A DNA stretch of 64,000 nt from Sorghum bicolor. Its lineage: Eukaryota; Streptophyta; Magnoliopsida; Poales; Poaceae. Position 1 is the first letter of the stretch. Each line of letters opens with the position of its first letter. This document shows positions 47,363-58,104 of this stretch, in pieces. The translations under genes were made by a program, and so were the position numbers. The stretch lies in assembly GCF_000003195.3 (NCBI RefSeq), contig NC_012874.2, forward strand, positions 248,001-312,000, read 5' to 3'. The notes below the pieces were generated by a model, which saw nothing but the letters and a program-made list of their open reading frames with translations, had not been told where the DNA came from and ran no database searches.

Positions 47363-48948
47363 ATGGCAGCAGTAGCTGCGCTCCGTCGTTCTGTGGTCAC
47401 CAAGATGGCCCGCGCACCGCCTCGCCTTCCATCTGCACTAGATCGCCATGGCCGCCTTCCAACGAGCTCCGGTGGCCCTTTGGTTTCTAGATTCTCCACA
47501 TCTACTGGTGGTTCTGGTTCTACGCCGCCGCCTGACAACCTCAGGGTACGCTAGCTGCTCCTCCTCTTCTTTGATTTGATTTCATTGTCTTTCATATATT
47601 TCTTCTTTGATTTGATTTGGTATAGTATAATAATAATAATAGCACACAAAACATCTGTCTTTCATATATTTCCTATTAGATAGAAAAGTAAGTGTGGAAA
47701 AAAGAAACATTTCTTCGTCTTTCGTTTGCTAGCTGAATCTGAATGTTGAACATTTACCATGAAGCTCACCCCCTTCCTCCCTGTTTCACAGTCACCCACC
47801 CTGTTGTCATGTCTATCTATCTAGCATACATAAAACCTAAATTACTATTTAGTTTTCAATGTATCCTAGGTATTTCACCACACTATCACATTCACACTTG
47901 ATTCTTTAAATAAATGAGATTATTATTGTTCTTATGATTCTACATGAAATGAAATTGACTTGTGCCATGCCAGCCCTAGGTGACCAACATAGATACACAT
48001 TGTGGTCTTGATAACCTTCATATTACTGATGCTATTTGTTCTTTTATATGTTTCTTTAGGGTCCTCAAACTTATAACAACAAACTTTCCAGTGGCAATGC
48101 GTGGCACGCGTAAGACTTCTCCTTCCAATTTCGACATCAATCTATCTATAAAGAAATAACGGATAAGTGTTCCTTCTAGAACGAATTGTCACTTGCGTTT
48201 GTCACTTTCAGGTTTATGGCTGGAGTCAACGATGCTGCACCCAAGGCAGCTTACGCTCTGGTGTTCTGTGGCTCTGCTTTTATATATTTTTATGTCATTC
48301 CGGCACTGGACCGTATAACCACCCAAATGGAAGCCCTCCGTCACAATTTGCGCGCCTTAAATGAAGAGATGAACAAACAAAATGAACATGAAGCTCTCAA
48401 TTCTATGGGAAGTCAGATTGAAGTTAGAGATGAAGTGGGCGAATTTTTTAAAGGCCAAAGGATACAAGCATCAGGTATTAGTCTTTTCCTCGATGCCCAT
48501 ACGTGTATTGAGTTTCAAAGATTGTCATATTTGCTCGGTGACTAATCTAACACAGAAAGTTTACCATTCATAATTTCATTTGAAATTTGAAATTACTTCC
48601 CTAGGTCTCTTTAAGGAATAATAAATATAAATATGAAATAAGTGAATCAGTGTTCACAATTCAGCCGCACTTACATTTTGAAATGGATGCAGCAACAATC
48701 TGAGGGAAACTACTCCTGAACAGAAAATGATATTTGATGACCTGTGTCTATATCATATCTAGTCTGTTAATTTATTTGTTCAATTGCATGGCTCTTGTGC
48801 GTAAGTTTATATTGGGTTAGAAACACAATTGGTTTCGTTTTAGCTATTGTGCATCACCTACATAGGCTGTGTTTCACTTTTCAGCAGTGCAATTGCTAAC
48901 TTTTATTGTTCTGTACAACATCTAGGACAAGTTAAGGAGCATCTGTGA
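47363..48948 (+). CDS. Gene B: putative mitochondrial membrane coiled-coil protein
   Basis: Four exons: 47363-47545, 48060-48109, 48212-48474 and 48926-48948, giving 172 residues with GT..AG introns. Residues 1-61 (exon 1) form a presequence of mitochondrial type, beginning MAAVAALRRSVVTKMARAPP and with a VSRFSTST site matching an Arg -2/-3 cleavage pattern. Exon 2 encodes a short linker. Exon 3 holds one membrane span (AAYALVFCGSAFIYFYVIPAL, about residues 87-107), then DRITTQMEALRHNLRALNEE, a likely coiled coil. Exon 4 adds only GQVKEHL. Introns 2 and 3 are phase 2 and phase 1, the same as in gene C, and the phase-1 last intron with a G(Q/H) start is shared with D. Function unknown. An alternative is that exon 3 reads on past 48474 into intron 3 (stop at 48545). 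Confidence 0.78.
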
Positions 48949-49272
48949 TGCCAAGCAGAAAGGATAAGGAAGACAAGAAACGTTATGACATTGACAATGG
49001 AGGACAAAAACGAGTAATATATTTGTGATTGTGTTTTTGTTTGTGATAATAATTGGTTATCAAAGACAAGTGTATCTCCCCCTTTGCTGAGGTGGTGATG
49101 ACAATGGTTTGTGACAAGTGTATTTCCAGTATCTGTTACCTGTGCGGCTATAGTAAAAATATTTTCCAATGCTCTAGACATGATGAATGAATCTAAGCAA
49201 GTAATTGTGACATGTATGGATGTGATTGCTTTGCTGATCCTCTCCTATAGCAAATCCTGATCTCTTTGGTTA
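48949..49272. other. 3' UTR and downstream region of gene B
   Basis: No further coding sequence. Probably the 3' UTR in the first part; a MITE follows. Confidence 0.4.
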
Positions 49273-49497
49273 GGCCTTGTTTAGTTCGTGAAATTTTTTG
49301 AATTTGGCTATTGTAGTATTTTCGTTTTATTTGAAAATTAGTGTTTAATCATAAACTAATTAGACTCAAAAGATTTATCTCGTAAATTACATGCAAACTG
49401 TGCAATTAATTATTTTCTATCTATATTTAATGCTTTATGCATGCGTCCAAAGATTTAATGTGACGGGACGATTTTTTTTTTTGAACTAAACAGGGTC
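49273..49497. mobile_element. Tourist-like MITE, GGCCTTGTTTAG family
   Basis: Left end GGCCTTGTTTAGTTCG after TTA (49270-49272); the right end is the inverse of GACCCTGTTTAGTTC and is partly merged with the repeats that follow. Confidence 0.65.
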
Positions 49498-49580
49498 GTG
49501 GTTCCTTTTAGGTCAATCGAAGGTCGCGGTTCCTTTTAGGTCAATCGGAGAAGGTCGCGGTTCCTTTTAGGTCAATCGGA
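49495..49580. repeat. Three tandem copies of a 28-32 bp unit
   Basis: The unit GG..CGTGGTTCCTTTTAGGTCAATCG is repeated three times with small length changes, directly at the end of the MITE. Confidence 0.8.
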
Positions 49581-49602
49581 GGGTAGGGGTTGGATGATCT
49601 TA

Positions 49603-50238
49603 GAGCAACTCCAACCTAAGTCCCTAGTCCCTAAATTAAGCTCTTAAATTTTTATTTACATGCTATGATAAAAAAAAGTAGGAGCTCAAATTAAGACCCA
49701 ACTCCAACCCACCTCCTAAACAAGTAGGATAGGGGGTTCTAGATGTGAGGGGTTGAAACTATAATTTAGGAGGGCATGGAAAATGGGAGCCTAAGGGCGT
49801 CTGCAATGGTGTTCAAATCGCTAGCTATTTGATCCTAGGAAGAATGTTATTGGCTCTCAATGGTAATTTGCAAATAGCTAGCTTAAGAAGTCGCTAGCTA
49901 TTAGAAAGTCACTAGCTATTGTGGAGAGTATTGTGAGTTATTTCTAGAAGATTGTGCTAGATTAGCAATTTATGAGTCGCTAGCTATTAGGAAGTCGCTA
50001 GCTATTTGATCTCTCTCTCCTCGATAGCCAATGAAAGTGCTACTTTTTTATTATTTTTATACATCATCTTGCTAGCTATTTGTAAAGTGCTATTGAGAGT
50101 CAATAGAATTCCTCCTAGCTAGCTATTTGATAACCATTGCGGATGACCTAAGTAGGAGGTGGGTTGGAGTTGATTTTTTTGAATCAAGTCCATAGATTTA
50201 GAATAGGGACTTGTTTAGAAGGTGGGTTGGAGTTGCTC
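49603..50238. mobile_element. MITE with GAGCAACTCCAACC termini, outer element of a nest
   Basis: Left end GAGCAACTCCAACCTAAG, right end the inverse of GAGCAACTCCAACCCACC, flanked by TTA at 49600-49602 and 50239-50241. Interrupted by the element at 49795-50148. Confidence 0.8.
49795..50148. mobile_element. MITE with GGGCGTCTGCAATGG termini, nested
   Basis: Left end GGGCGTCTGCAATGGTG, right end inverse of GGTCATCCGCAATGGTTA, flanked by TAA at 49792-49794 and 50149-50151. The inside consists largely of CGCTAGCTATT repeats. Confidence 0.8.
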
Positions 50239-50314
50239 TTATGGCCTTCATATTTGGATGGCTCTGAGGTGACCGACGAGTGTGATCACCTTACTGGACT
50301 TGTATACTCGTTTA

Positions 50315-50910
50315 GCCCTTTTTTAGGGCTTGTTTAGATTCTAAATTTTTACATCCCAAAAGTTAGGTGTTTATATGCTTCCAAAAACTTTTTGGTCTGC
50401 AACACATAAGACAGATTTGCCCTCATTTAATGCTTGATTTGGTTCATTAATTGAAGTATATGCACATGATTGCTGGGGGTATACCCTGTCCAACTCGGGT
50501 TCCTAGGCACTTTTTGGACAGTTTTGGGACTCAAGGGTCCCAAATTTCAAATCTTTACAGCCTATGGTTTAATCTTTACAGCCTATGGTTTACAGACTTC
50601 CGTTTAGATCCATTCTTCCAAAAAGTGTACATTTCTTCAAAATATTTTGGTTTTTGGCTGCATCTAAACAGGCCCTTAGTTCATCCCAAAAACCAAAAAG
50701 TTTTCAAGATTCTCCGTCACATCGAATCTTGTGGCACATGTATGAAATATTAAATATTGATGAAAATAAAATCTAATTACATAGTTTAGCTGTAAATCGC
50801 GAGACGAATATTTTGATCCTAGTTAGTCTATGATTGGATAATATTTGTCACAAACAAGCGAAAGTGCTACAGTAGCAAAATTCAAAAAGTTTTCGCATCT
50901 AAACAAGGCC
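50315..50910. mobile_element. Tourist-like MITE split within its left terminus
   Basis: TTA flanks at 50312-50314 and 50911-50913. The left terminus (GCCCTTTTTTA, a decayed GGCCTTGTTTA) is separated from the rest (GTTCATCCCAAAAACC from 50679) by the element at 50326-50675. The right end is AAACAAGGCC. Confidence 0.75.
50326..50675. mobile_element. MITE inserted in the terminus of another MITE
   Basis: Left end GGGCTTGTTTAGATTC, right end the inverse of GGGCCTGTTTAGATGC, TTA at 50323-50325 and 50676-50678. It contains a 22-bp tandem duplication (AATCTTTACAGCCTATGGTT near 50549-50591). Confidence 0.85.
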
Positions 50911-50929
50911 TTAGTTCCGAGGCCAATTG

Positions 50930-51300
50930 GCCTCTGCATGTGTTTCCTACTGATAACCGAGTACCAAAAAGATCCATTCATGTAACTTGAGAATCATTTC
51001 TACGTTTCTTTGGGGTCCAGAACCAATGAACAAATCTCGTCCTGTGCCTAATGCTGACAAAACATAGCAGTTTTAGTATCAGGTTCCCATTCAGTAAGCA
51101 ATTAACTAGTGAAAACCAAGCACTGCAAAATTTTCAGGAGACGCAGCCTGACAGCAGTGAAAACTTGTAATGAATGACGAGCTCCCCAGCCACCAGACAC
51201 AGGCACAGATTTGACATTTGCCATTGAGCTACATTCAATTTTAGCAAGTACACCGAATTCAGAAAAACTGAAACCAAACAATTTCTTTAGGTAACCTTCC
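50930..51300. repeat. Segmental duplicate, left copy (pair with 63630-64000)
   Basis: Shares long diverged blocks with the right edge of the window: TTGGCCTCTG.ATGTGTTTCC, GTTCCCATT..GT.AGCAATTA, CA.ATTTGCCATTGAGCTACATTCA and ACCGAATTCAGAAAA.CTGAAACCA. Order and orientation are the same in both places. Confidence 0.85.
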
Positions 51301-52327
51301 ATCGTACATACAAAATACCCACTGAATCTCAGAAACAATCGCATGGTGAGAATCAACACCTTTTTGATATGATAAACAAATCAGCTTACACCTTTCAGCA
51401 ATGAGTAAAGATGGGATGAAATGAAGAAATACACTAGCAAATTTTTTGCAGATAGCATCTTTCTAATTTCCAACCCTCACTGGTACATGGCCACACACAT
51501 AATACCAAAAACTGTCCCAATTAAGACCGCAAGTGCAGCCTTGTTTACAGGAAACACAAGTTACTAAGAGGAATCATCAGCTTCTAGGTGCATCAAGCCT
51601 TTTTTGTAAACTTCAAAGTCATCACATGACCAGAGCGGGCACACAAGGTATAGACAGAATTTTGACATCTGTATCCCAAGCAATCGCTGCAAGAGAGAAA
51701 TCAAAGTGGAGTCAAAGAAAAGAAATAGGCCAGTTGATGGATTTCAACAGTTGAGATAGAGATGGCAAATGGAAATAAACTACTACTGCAGCACTCTAAT
51801 GAAGAGTAGATGCCAGTAAGAATGAATTTCCTATTAATGTTAAACCAAGGTATTCGATTTTAAGATTTGTAAAATGGAATTTGTAAAATGGAATTACAGT
51901 AAAAACTGAATGATGCTCCTCTTAGTTCGATCAAGCTCATTTTAAATCATCTATGCAGCTAAGCATGCATAGTAGCTCAACGGGTGGATGGGTTTGTGCA
52001 GCCAAATGGCGAAAGGATGTCCCTTCCTCACACACAACATGATCTGCAACTAACTCTGCAACACCTGCACAAACAATGCTGAACTTTTTAACCAATTTGC
52101 TTGCAGATTCACAAATATGAGTAGATGCAGGCGGCAACTGGCAATGGCAGATCGATGGTGGTGGACATGGCAATGGCAATGGCAGTAGCAGTGCTTGTTG
52201 GTTCTGTGGCCACAAAGATGGTCTTCCTATTCGGAATCGTCTTTAGCTGAGCCTTGAGGGAAGCCAACGGCGGCCGTCTGGACATATATCGGAGTCCGAT
52301 TCCTGCCCCTGCCCCTGCCCCTGCCCC
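51301..52327. other. Region upstream of gene C with possible minus-strand exons
   Basis: On the minus strand an open frame at 52215-51937 ends in ICESASKLVKKFSIVCAG and VAELVADHVVCEEGTSF..., which looks coding, and 51560-51470 can be read as ...AALAVLIGTVFGIMCVAM before a stop, like a C-terminal membrane anchor. I could not join these into a convincing gene model and cannot identify a family. They may be remnants of a gene or 3' exons of an unrecognised one. Confidence 0.25.
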
Positions 52328-52336
52328 TATATATAG
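52328..52336 (+). promoter_or_regulatory. TATA box of gene C
   Basis: TATATATAG right after four CCTGCC hexamers (52301-52327), about 95 bp upstream of the start codon; transcription would start near 52360. Confidence 0.55.
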
Positions 52337-52424
52337 ATAGATAGACAAGGTTGCTAGACAGAGATCCGGCCACGCAACGCAGCCTGCCTTTTGTTTTGCC
52401 CCACCCGACCCGACTCGATTACTC

Positions 52425-54689
52425 ATGGCAGGAACCGTGCTCCTTCGATCTGTGGCTGTGGCGACCAAGATGAGGGGGATGACCACCGCCCTGCGCGATC
52501 CTCACTGTGTCCGCCGGTCTGCCCCAATAGCAATAGGCTCCCGCCGCCCTTTTACTTCTTCCTCTCGCCCTAGCACCGCCGGTAACAAGGTAAGCTTTGG
52601 CTGTTGCTATTTTTTTTTAATATAATTATTTGTTTTTTTTAGCCCTACCTTTTGTTCTACGAGATATAACAACAAAAATTTAATGTGCTGTATTAATTTT
52701 TAGTGTATATTTATTCTAAAGGCAAAAAGGAAATAAAACAAGAACCATCTCTGTATGTATTCGATTTCTTTCGTTACAAAAAGCGGGGTTGTTTCATGTC
52801 TTATTTTCTTCTTCTTCATTCAGGATCCCTCTCAGAATAAGAATGTCCCCGGTCAATCGCACAGGTATGGAACCCCGCCCCTTTCCCCCTTAGCAGCAAT
52901 AATTTATCATGAATTCTTTTCAATTTCTGGAGCTCCAAATGTTTTCATATTATAGTTGACAACTTGTTGCTTGCATTTGTGATTTTCAGTGCAAAGTCTG
53001 CACCCATGCCAACTGCAACCAAATTTCTTTGCTTGTCTGTTATTGGCACCTCGGCTTTTTTTTACGGTTGGGTGAAACCGAGATTGGAAGCATTGGGCGA
53101 AGAATTGGTTGCTCTTCGTACAGAGAGGTCAATCTTGATCAAAGCTGTGGAGGAGTGCCAAAGGACACACATTAAAGACCGAGATGATTCAATCGATCCT
53201 TCTCAAGCCCAAAGCACGAAAGCATTAGGTATTAGTCTTTTACACCATCGGTTCTTTTCTTTTAAATTGTGCTGAGTTGAATTCATGACTAATAAGCCAA
53301 CATTTTGTGCCGGGCAAAATTGAGGCGAGCATTTGGGCTGCCCACCTTTGCTTTCGAAATGTTTTAGCCAGCCAAAACTTTCTTTGGGGAAAAAAGTTTC
53401 GCCTCCAAACAAATAGTGGCCAAAATTTCTTGGGGACGAGGGGTGACCAAAATTTGTCTTGGTACACTAAGGCCTAGAAACAAACACGCCCTTGCTACAA
53501 GAAAAGATATGGTACACCCTTCCATGCTACAAGTAATCTTGTTAATAAAAGTACACTGCAAGAGTAATTAGGAGGGCTACAAGTTTAGTTTTGGAGACTG
53601 CGTCGAGTCAAGCTGTGCATTTCATGTTGAAAATTGGGAGGTAGTCCTAGTCTAGAAATGATACTGGTTTCGCTAGTACTAGTCTAGAAATGATACTTGC
53701 ATCTTAAAAACATTCCAGGAATCATAATTAAGAGAGACGGAAAATGTTGAAAGCAGAATCTATCAAGTTCCACAGAATGGTTAATAACTGGAAAAAAAAG
53801 AATTCCACTATATAGACAGATGACTATGACTAAAAGCATGCCAAAACAATGAAACAGCACATACTATGGTAGAGATATTTTTTATGCAAAAGTTATAGCC
53901 TTCTAGGTAGGCAATTAAGGGCATACAATTATGTTCATGGCTAGCTTGTCAGTTTGCAAATCCATCTTCCTAACAGGACATTTGATCTCTACAGTTATGC
54001 TAGATATAGGATTAGAAGTTATTGTGTATAACCAAAAAGGTTTCCAGAGAGCCTTTCTGAAGAAAGATATTGTTCCTTATAGGGACATATCAATGTACTC
54101 CTGAAAGCAAGTGACTATCATAGTTGACATGAGAGGGTTGGAAGCAATGAAGCATAGATTTTGTTGCATTAGATTCCTGAAGTTTCCAATGCTTCAATTA
54201 AGGACTTGATCCTTAATCTTGTAGCAAAGGAAGTGAACATTCAGCCAAAAATTAACATTGTTTTATTTAACATGTACAATTGTAAGATCATAAGCCCCCA
54301 AAAAACTTGACCAACAAATTTGACATGTAAGACAATTGATCTGGTGCGTTAAAGGTAACAAAGAGTACAACCATCCTACATTTACATCTGGAATCAGGGA
54401 ATTTCTTGTGACATGGTTTCAATTGAACCAACCGAAAGGAGTTGAGAGTGGACCAATGAGAGTGAAGATTAGCATTGCCTACAGCAATTAAGTAGTGAAA
54501 TTAGCTATTGCTTAAACAAGTTTAGGAGGTTATTAGTGGGGGCAATGGCCCTCCTTCGCCTTGAAAGAAGCTCCACCACTCTGTCTACAGATAGAAACTC
54601 GCCTTATCACTGCAAACACAGTAGAAGCTTGTTGTGAGTAATGGTGAACATAGGCCACAGTTGCTGTATGAAATTTAAAGTCACAACAT

Positions 54690-54729
<40 letters not shown>

Positions 54730-54852
54730 GAGGCACACATATATAATAACATTTATGTTGTGTTGCATTCTATCAGTGCAACTATTGCTAACTCTAATTC
54801 ATCTGTGCTACATCCAGGACAAGGTAAGGAGAGTGGTGGACGCGCATATTAG
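52425..54852 (+). CDS. Gene C: putative mitochondrial membrane coiled-coil protein
   Basis: Four exons: 52425-52589, 52824-52864, 52990-53228 and 54818-54852, giving 159 residues with GT..AG introns. Residues 1-55 are a basic, Ser/Arg-rich presequence starting MAGTVLLRSVAVATKMRG; GSRRPFTSSSRPS gives an Arg -3 cleavage pattern. Exon 2 is a 14-residue polar linker. Exon 3 begins with a membrane span (TKFLCLSVIGTSAFFYGWV, about residues 77-95), then KPRLEALGEELVALRTERSI and further charged helix. Exon 4 adds GQGKESGGRAY. Intron phases are identical to those of gene B. The last exon is short and separated by 1.6 kb, so the 3' end is the least certain part; without it exon 3 would read on for 15 codons to a TGA ending at 53274. 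Function unknown. Confidence 0.75.
54695..54724. repeat. (CT)n microsatellite in intron 3 of gene C
   Basis: About 15 CT units, some 95 bp before the splice acceptor of exon 4, where it could act as an extended pyrimidine tract. Confidence 0.85.
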
Positions 54853-55855
54853 ATGATCCTTGGAGCAATGCAGGAATTGAGCTGGGAGGCAGGCTTCACT
54901 GTTCCTTTTCTTTTTTTGAAAAAAAAAGACTAGACAATGTCACCTTGGTTAAGCTTTCTATCAGGGCCAGATCCTTTGGTCTAAAAAAAATGTCACCTTG
55001 GTTATGTTACTGTGACAAAGTTTCTTAGTTACTGAAGTTATGATGTCACGCTTTGCTATTTTGTTAGAGGGTGGTATCCACAATAGGTCTCCTATTGGAA
55101 CACCTTGGCGTACCCACGTTGGAGACCTATATGTTTGACCTTATATGTTTGACTTAGGACAAAGAACTATTCATTGTTGACTATGTTACGGCCGGAATAG
55201 TAAGCAGAGTGCTGAGTCGAGCAACGTGGGTACGCCAAGATGACTTAGGACAAAGAACTATTCATTGGAGACCTATTTTAGATTTGGGCTCCACAATAGG
55301 TCTCCTATTGGAAACAACCTTAGGTGTGTTTTCTGCGGCTGTGAGCACTAAACCTGTGTGCACTAGATATATGCACCAGACTATTCTTCTAGAGAGAGAG
55401 AGAGAGGGTGTTTTAGGTGTGTTTTGGGCTGTTGTGAGCACTGGGCATGTGTTTGGGTAATGGCTATTGTTGTAGATGTTACAAATGTAACAGTCATAGA
55501 GGTGAAGCTATGAGCAATTAGAAGAAGAAAGATGTGGAGGGATCAACCATGTAGAGGTGGAGCTTAGAGGCGGTACAAAACTATGGCATGGAGGGCCCTA
55601 TGCATCTTTGGGGTCTCTATACTAGAACCAACGAGCAAGCTTCTATTCGTTTGTCTAAAAAGTCATAGCTAAAAATGTTGTTCGTTAATTTGTTGTGAGA
55701 AAAAACATTGCTGAATGACTGGCAGATTCAACACATAAGCTCAAGCGAAGAGGACCCAAATCTCCTGTCCTGTCGTTGGTCGTTGTAGTACTGATCAATT
55801 CCCATTAACTACCCACTGAGTCAGTGTAATAACACACTCACCTAGGTAGTAACCA
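54853..55855. other. Downstream of gene C: shuffled repeats, no gene
   Basis: After about 200 bp of likely 3' UTR, 55072-55320 contains rearranged direct and inverted repeats (see the repeat entry). Then comes a GA run at 55392-55407 and AT-rich DNA. No coding sequence is recognised. Confidence 0.4.
55072..55320. repeat. Shuffled direct and inverted repeats
   Basis: CCACAATAGGTCTCCTATTGGA occurs near 55078 and 55291, ACTTAGGACAAAGAACTATTCATTG near 55152 and 55243, and CTTGGCGTACCCACGTT (near 55105) is inverted as AACGTGGGTACGCCAAG near 55224. Confidence 0.85.
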
Positions 55856-55979
55856 AATGCAAACAGTGCAATTAATTTTTATTTTTATCTATATTTAGTG
55901 TTTTATGTGTTGTAAGATTCAATACGATAAAAAACTTAAAAACTTTTTAAATTTTGGAGTGAACTAACTAAACAAGGTC
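55856..55979. mobile_element. Truncated Tourist-like MITE (right half)
   Basis: Only the right part of the GGCCTTGTTTAG family is present, ending AACTAAACAAGGTC; the left terminus is missing. Confidence 0.6.
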
Positions 55980-56041
55980 TAAATTGAAATCAAAGGATTA
56001 CTCTAGGTTCAACTACTCTCTTCATCCACACATGCAAAATA

Positions 56042-56063
56042 ACCCCCCCCCCCCCACCCCCCC
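56042..56063. repeat. Poly(C) run
   Basis: About 21 C interrupted by one A, immediately before the MITE at 56072. Confidence 0.8.
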
Positions 56064-56071
56064 GAATCTAA

Positions 56072-56416
56072 GGCCCTGTTTAGTTTCCCACCTAAAAATT
56101 TTTCATCCATCCCATCGAATCTTTGGACACATGCATGGAACATTAAATGTAGATAAAAAAATAAACTAATTACACAGTTTAGTTGAGAATCACGAGACGA
56201 ATCTTTTAAGCCTAGTTACTCCATGATTAGCCTTAAGTGCTACAGTAACCCACATATGCTAATGACAGATTAATTATGCTTAATAAATTTGTCTTGCAGT
56301 TTCCTGACGAGCTATGTAATTTGTTTTTTATTAGTTTCTAAAAACTCCTCCCGACATCCTTCCGACACATTCGATATGACACCTAAAAAATTTTCATCCC
56401 CAATCTAAACAGCCCC
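56072..56416. mobile_element. Tourist-like MITE, 350-bp subfamily, copy 2
   Basis: TAA at 56069-56071 and 56417-56419; near-identical to 18109-18455. Confidence 0.85.
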
Positions 56417-56419
56417 TAA

Positions 56420-56659
56420 TAATAAGCAATATATAGCACGATGAACGATGAGCACTAATTTACGCGGCACGGGCGCAGGCGGAGAAGGCCCACGAAGGAG
56501 GACAGGACGCATGAGCACGACGAGTCGGACTGTGGAGCCGCCGGTCGTGTTCTGTTCCGCGGCGAGTACCCCAACCGAACCAGCGTCCCTGCTCCCTGCT
56601 CCCTGCCGACCGCCGGCTCCTTCCCTACCGATGGCCACGCCTACAGTACCGATGACACA
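56420..56659. other. GC-rich spacer between two MITEs
   Basis: Open frames on both strands (56448-56768 plus, 56638-56405 minus) are rich in Pro, Arg and Thr and cross into the neighbouring MITE, so they are unlikely genes. No other feature. Confidence 0.4.
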
Positions 56660-56902
56660 GGCCTTGTTTAGATGCCACCGAAATCTAAAAAGTTTTCAAG
56701 ATTCTCTATCATATCAAATTTTACGGTACATACATAAAACACTAAATATAGACGAAAATAAAAACTAATTACACAATTTGCCTGTAAATCGCGAGACGAA
56801 TTTTTTGACCATAGTTAGTCTATGATTAGACAATATTTACCACAAACAAATGAAAGTGTTACAGTAGCGAAATCCAAAAACATTTTACATCTAAACAAGG
56901 CC
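56660..56902. mobile_element. Tourist-like MITE, GGCCTTGTTTAG family
   Basis: Left end GGCCTTGTTTAGATGCCACC, right end the inverse of GGCCTTGTTTAGATG, flanked by ACA at 56657-56659 and 56903-56905. Confidence 0.8.
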
Positions 56903-57029
56903 ACAATCGTGGTAGGTTGAGGTAAGGTGAAATCATATATATTGATTTTTTAACACTTTTTTAACATTATTCTCAAATCAAACACTACTATTTTTTTAAA
57001 TTAACTCTTTGGGCCTATCAAAATCACAC

Positions 57030-58066
57030 TGCCGCACTATAAGACTACCATGTGACAGTCAACTGAGCACTGACTCACTGATGTAGCACAATTTAGAAAA
57101 ATTATATATTTTTTAAAACAATCTCCAATGAAGATGATATTTATATAAAAATTGTAGCTCTCGACGAAATCTATAACTTTGTAGTTTTATTTTTTTTATT
57201 TGAAGCAATGTTAAAAATAATATAAAGTTTAAACATAGTATTAATCACGTACAAGCACTTGTCGCCATGGAAAAATATATCTTTCTTATATGGTGCCAAA
57301 TAGAGATATCTTCTACATAAAATTTATAGATTTTATTGGGAACTACAAATTTATAGTTTTGAGTTTTTCAATTTGAGATTATTAAAATGCTCAAAAAATA
57401 ATAAAAAGTTTTAGCATGGTATTAATTCATACTCACTCTTATATTTTTAAGCATTTTAATGATCTCAAATGTAAAAACTCGTAACTATAAATTTGTAGAT
57501 CTCATTAAGATCTACAACTTTCATATAAAAAGTATCTCCATTTGACACCATATAAGAAGACGATTTTTCCACGACGACAAGCGCTCGTACACGATTAATA
57601 GGAAACTGAAACTTTTATATTATTTTGTTAGCATCTTGACGACCTCAAATCAAAAGAGAACTGATCATAGATTATTTTATTGGGTTTCTTATAGTGGAAC
57701 CTATCTACCTAGGTTTAAATTCTCGATTTGACACGAGTGTTCGCATTTTCTTAAATTTATTCTAGCAAATAACGATGTTATGCTTTCAGTGGTACGCGAC
57801 GTTCTCGTCGATAGCGAGACGTATGTCGTGACTTTGTGATCGTGTGTTCATAGAAGGAGAGTGTGCGTGCATTGTAAATGTCTATGTTATACTGTGTAAT
57901 TCTAGATAAATATCTCAAATAAAAAACTTAAAACTACAAAGTTGTACAATTTTTATATAAAGATCATCTTTATTCGAGAGATCTTAAAAAATATATAATT
58001 TTTTAAAGTTGGTCACGTCAGTGAGTTAATGTAGTTTTAATGCCACGTGGTAGTCTTGCCGTGCGG
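57030..58066. mobile_element. Long inverted-repeat element of about 1 kb
   Basis: The left arm (GCCGCACTATAAGACTACCA ... ATGAAGATGATATTTATAT, about 57030-57160) is matched in inverse by the right arm (about 57945-58066). A second inverted pair (CTTGTCGCCATGGAAAAATA... near 57260-57320, matched near 57535-57590) lies inside, so the whole block can fold back on itself. There is no coding sequence. It could be a MULE-type or fold-back element; target duplication not determined. Confidence 0.6.
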
Positions 58067-58104
58067 TCATACATAACACGGTAGTATGGTTTTGCCGCAA
58101 CATC

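Noticed and set aside
49495..50238. CRISPR-like repeats (three 28-32 bp units, then CTAGCTATT units)
   Set aside because: There are no unique spacers of constant length and the genome is a plant; these are tandem and MITE-internal repeats.
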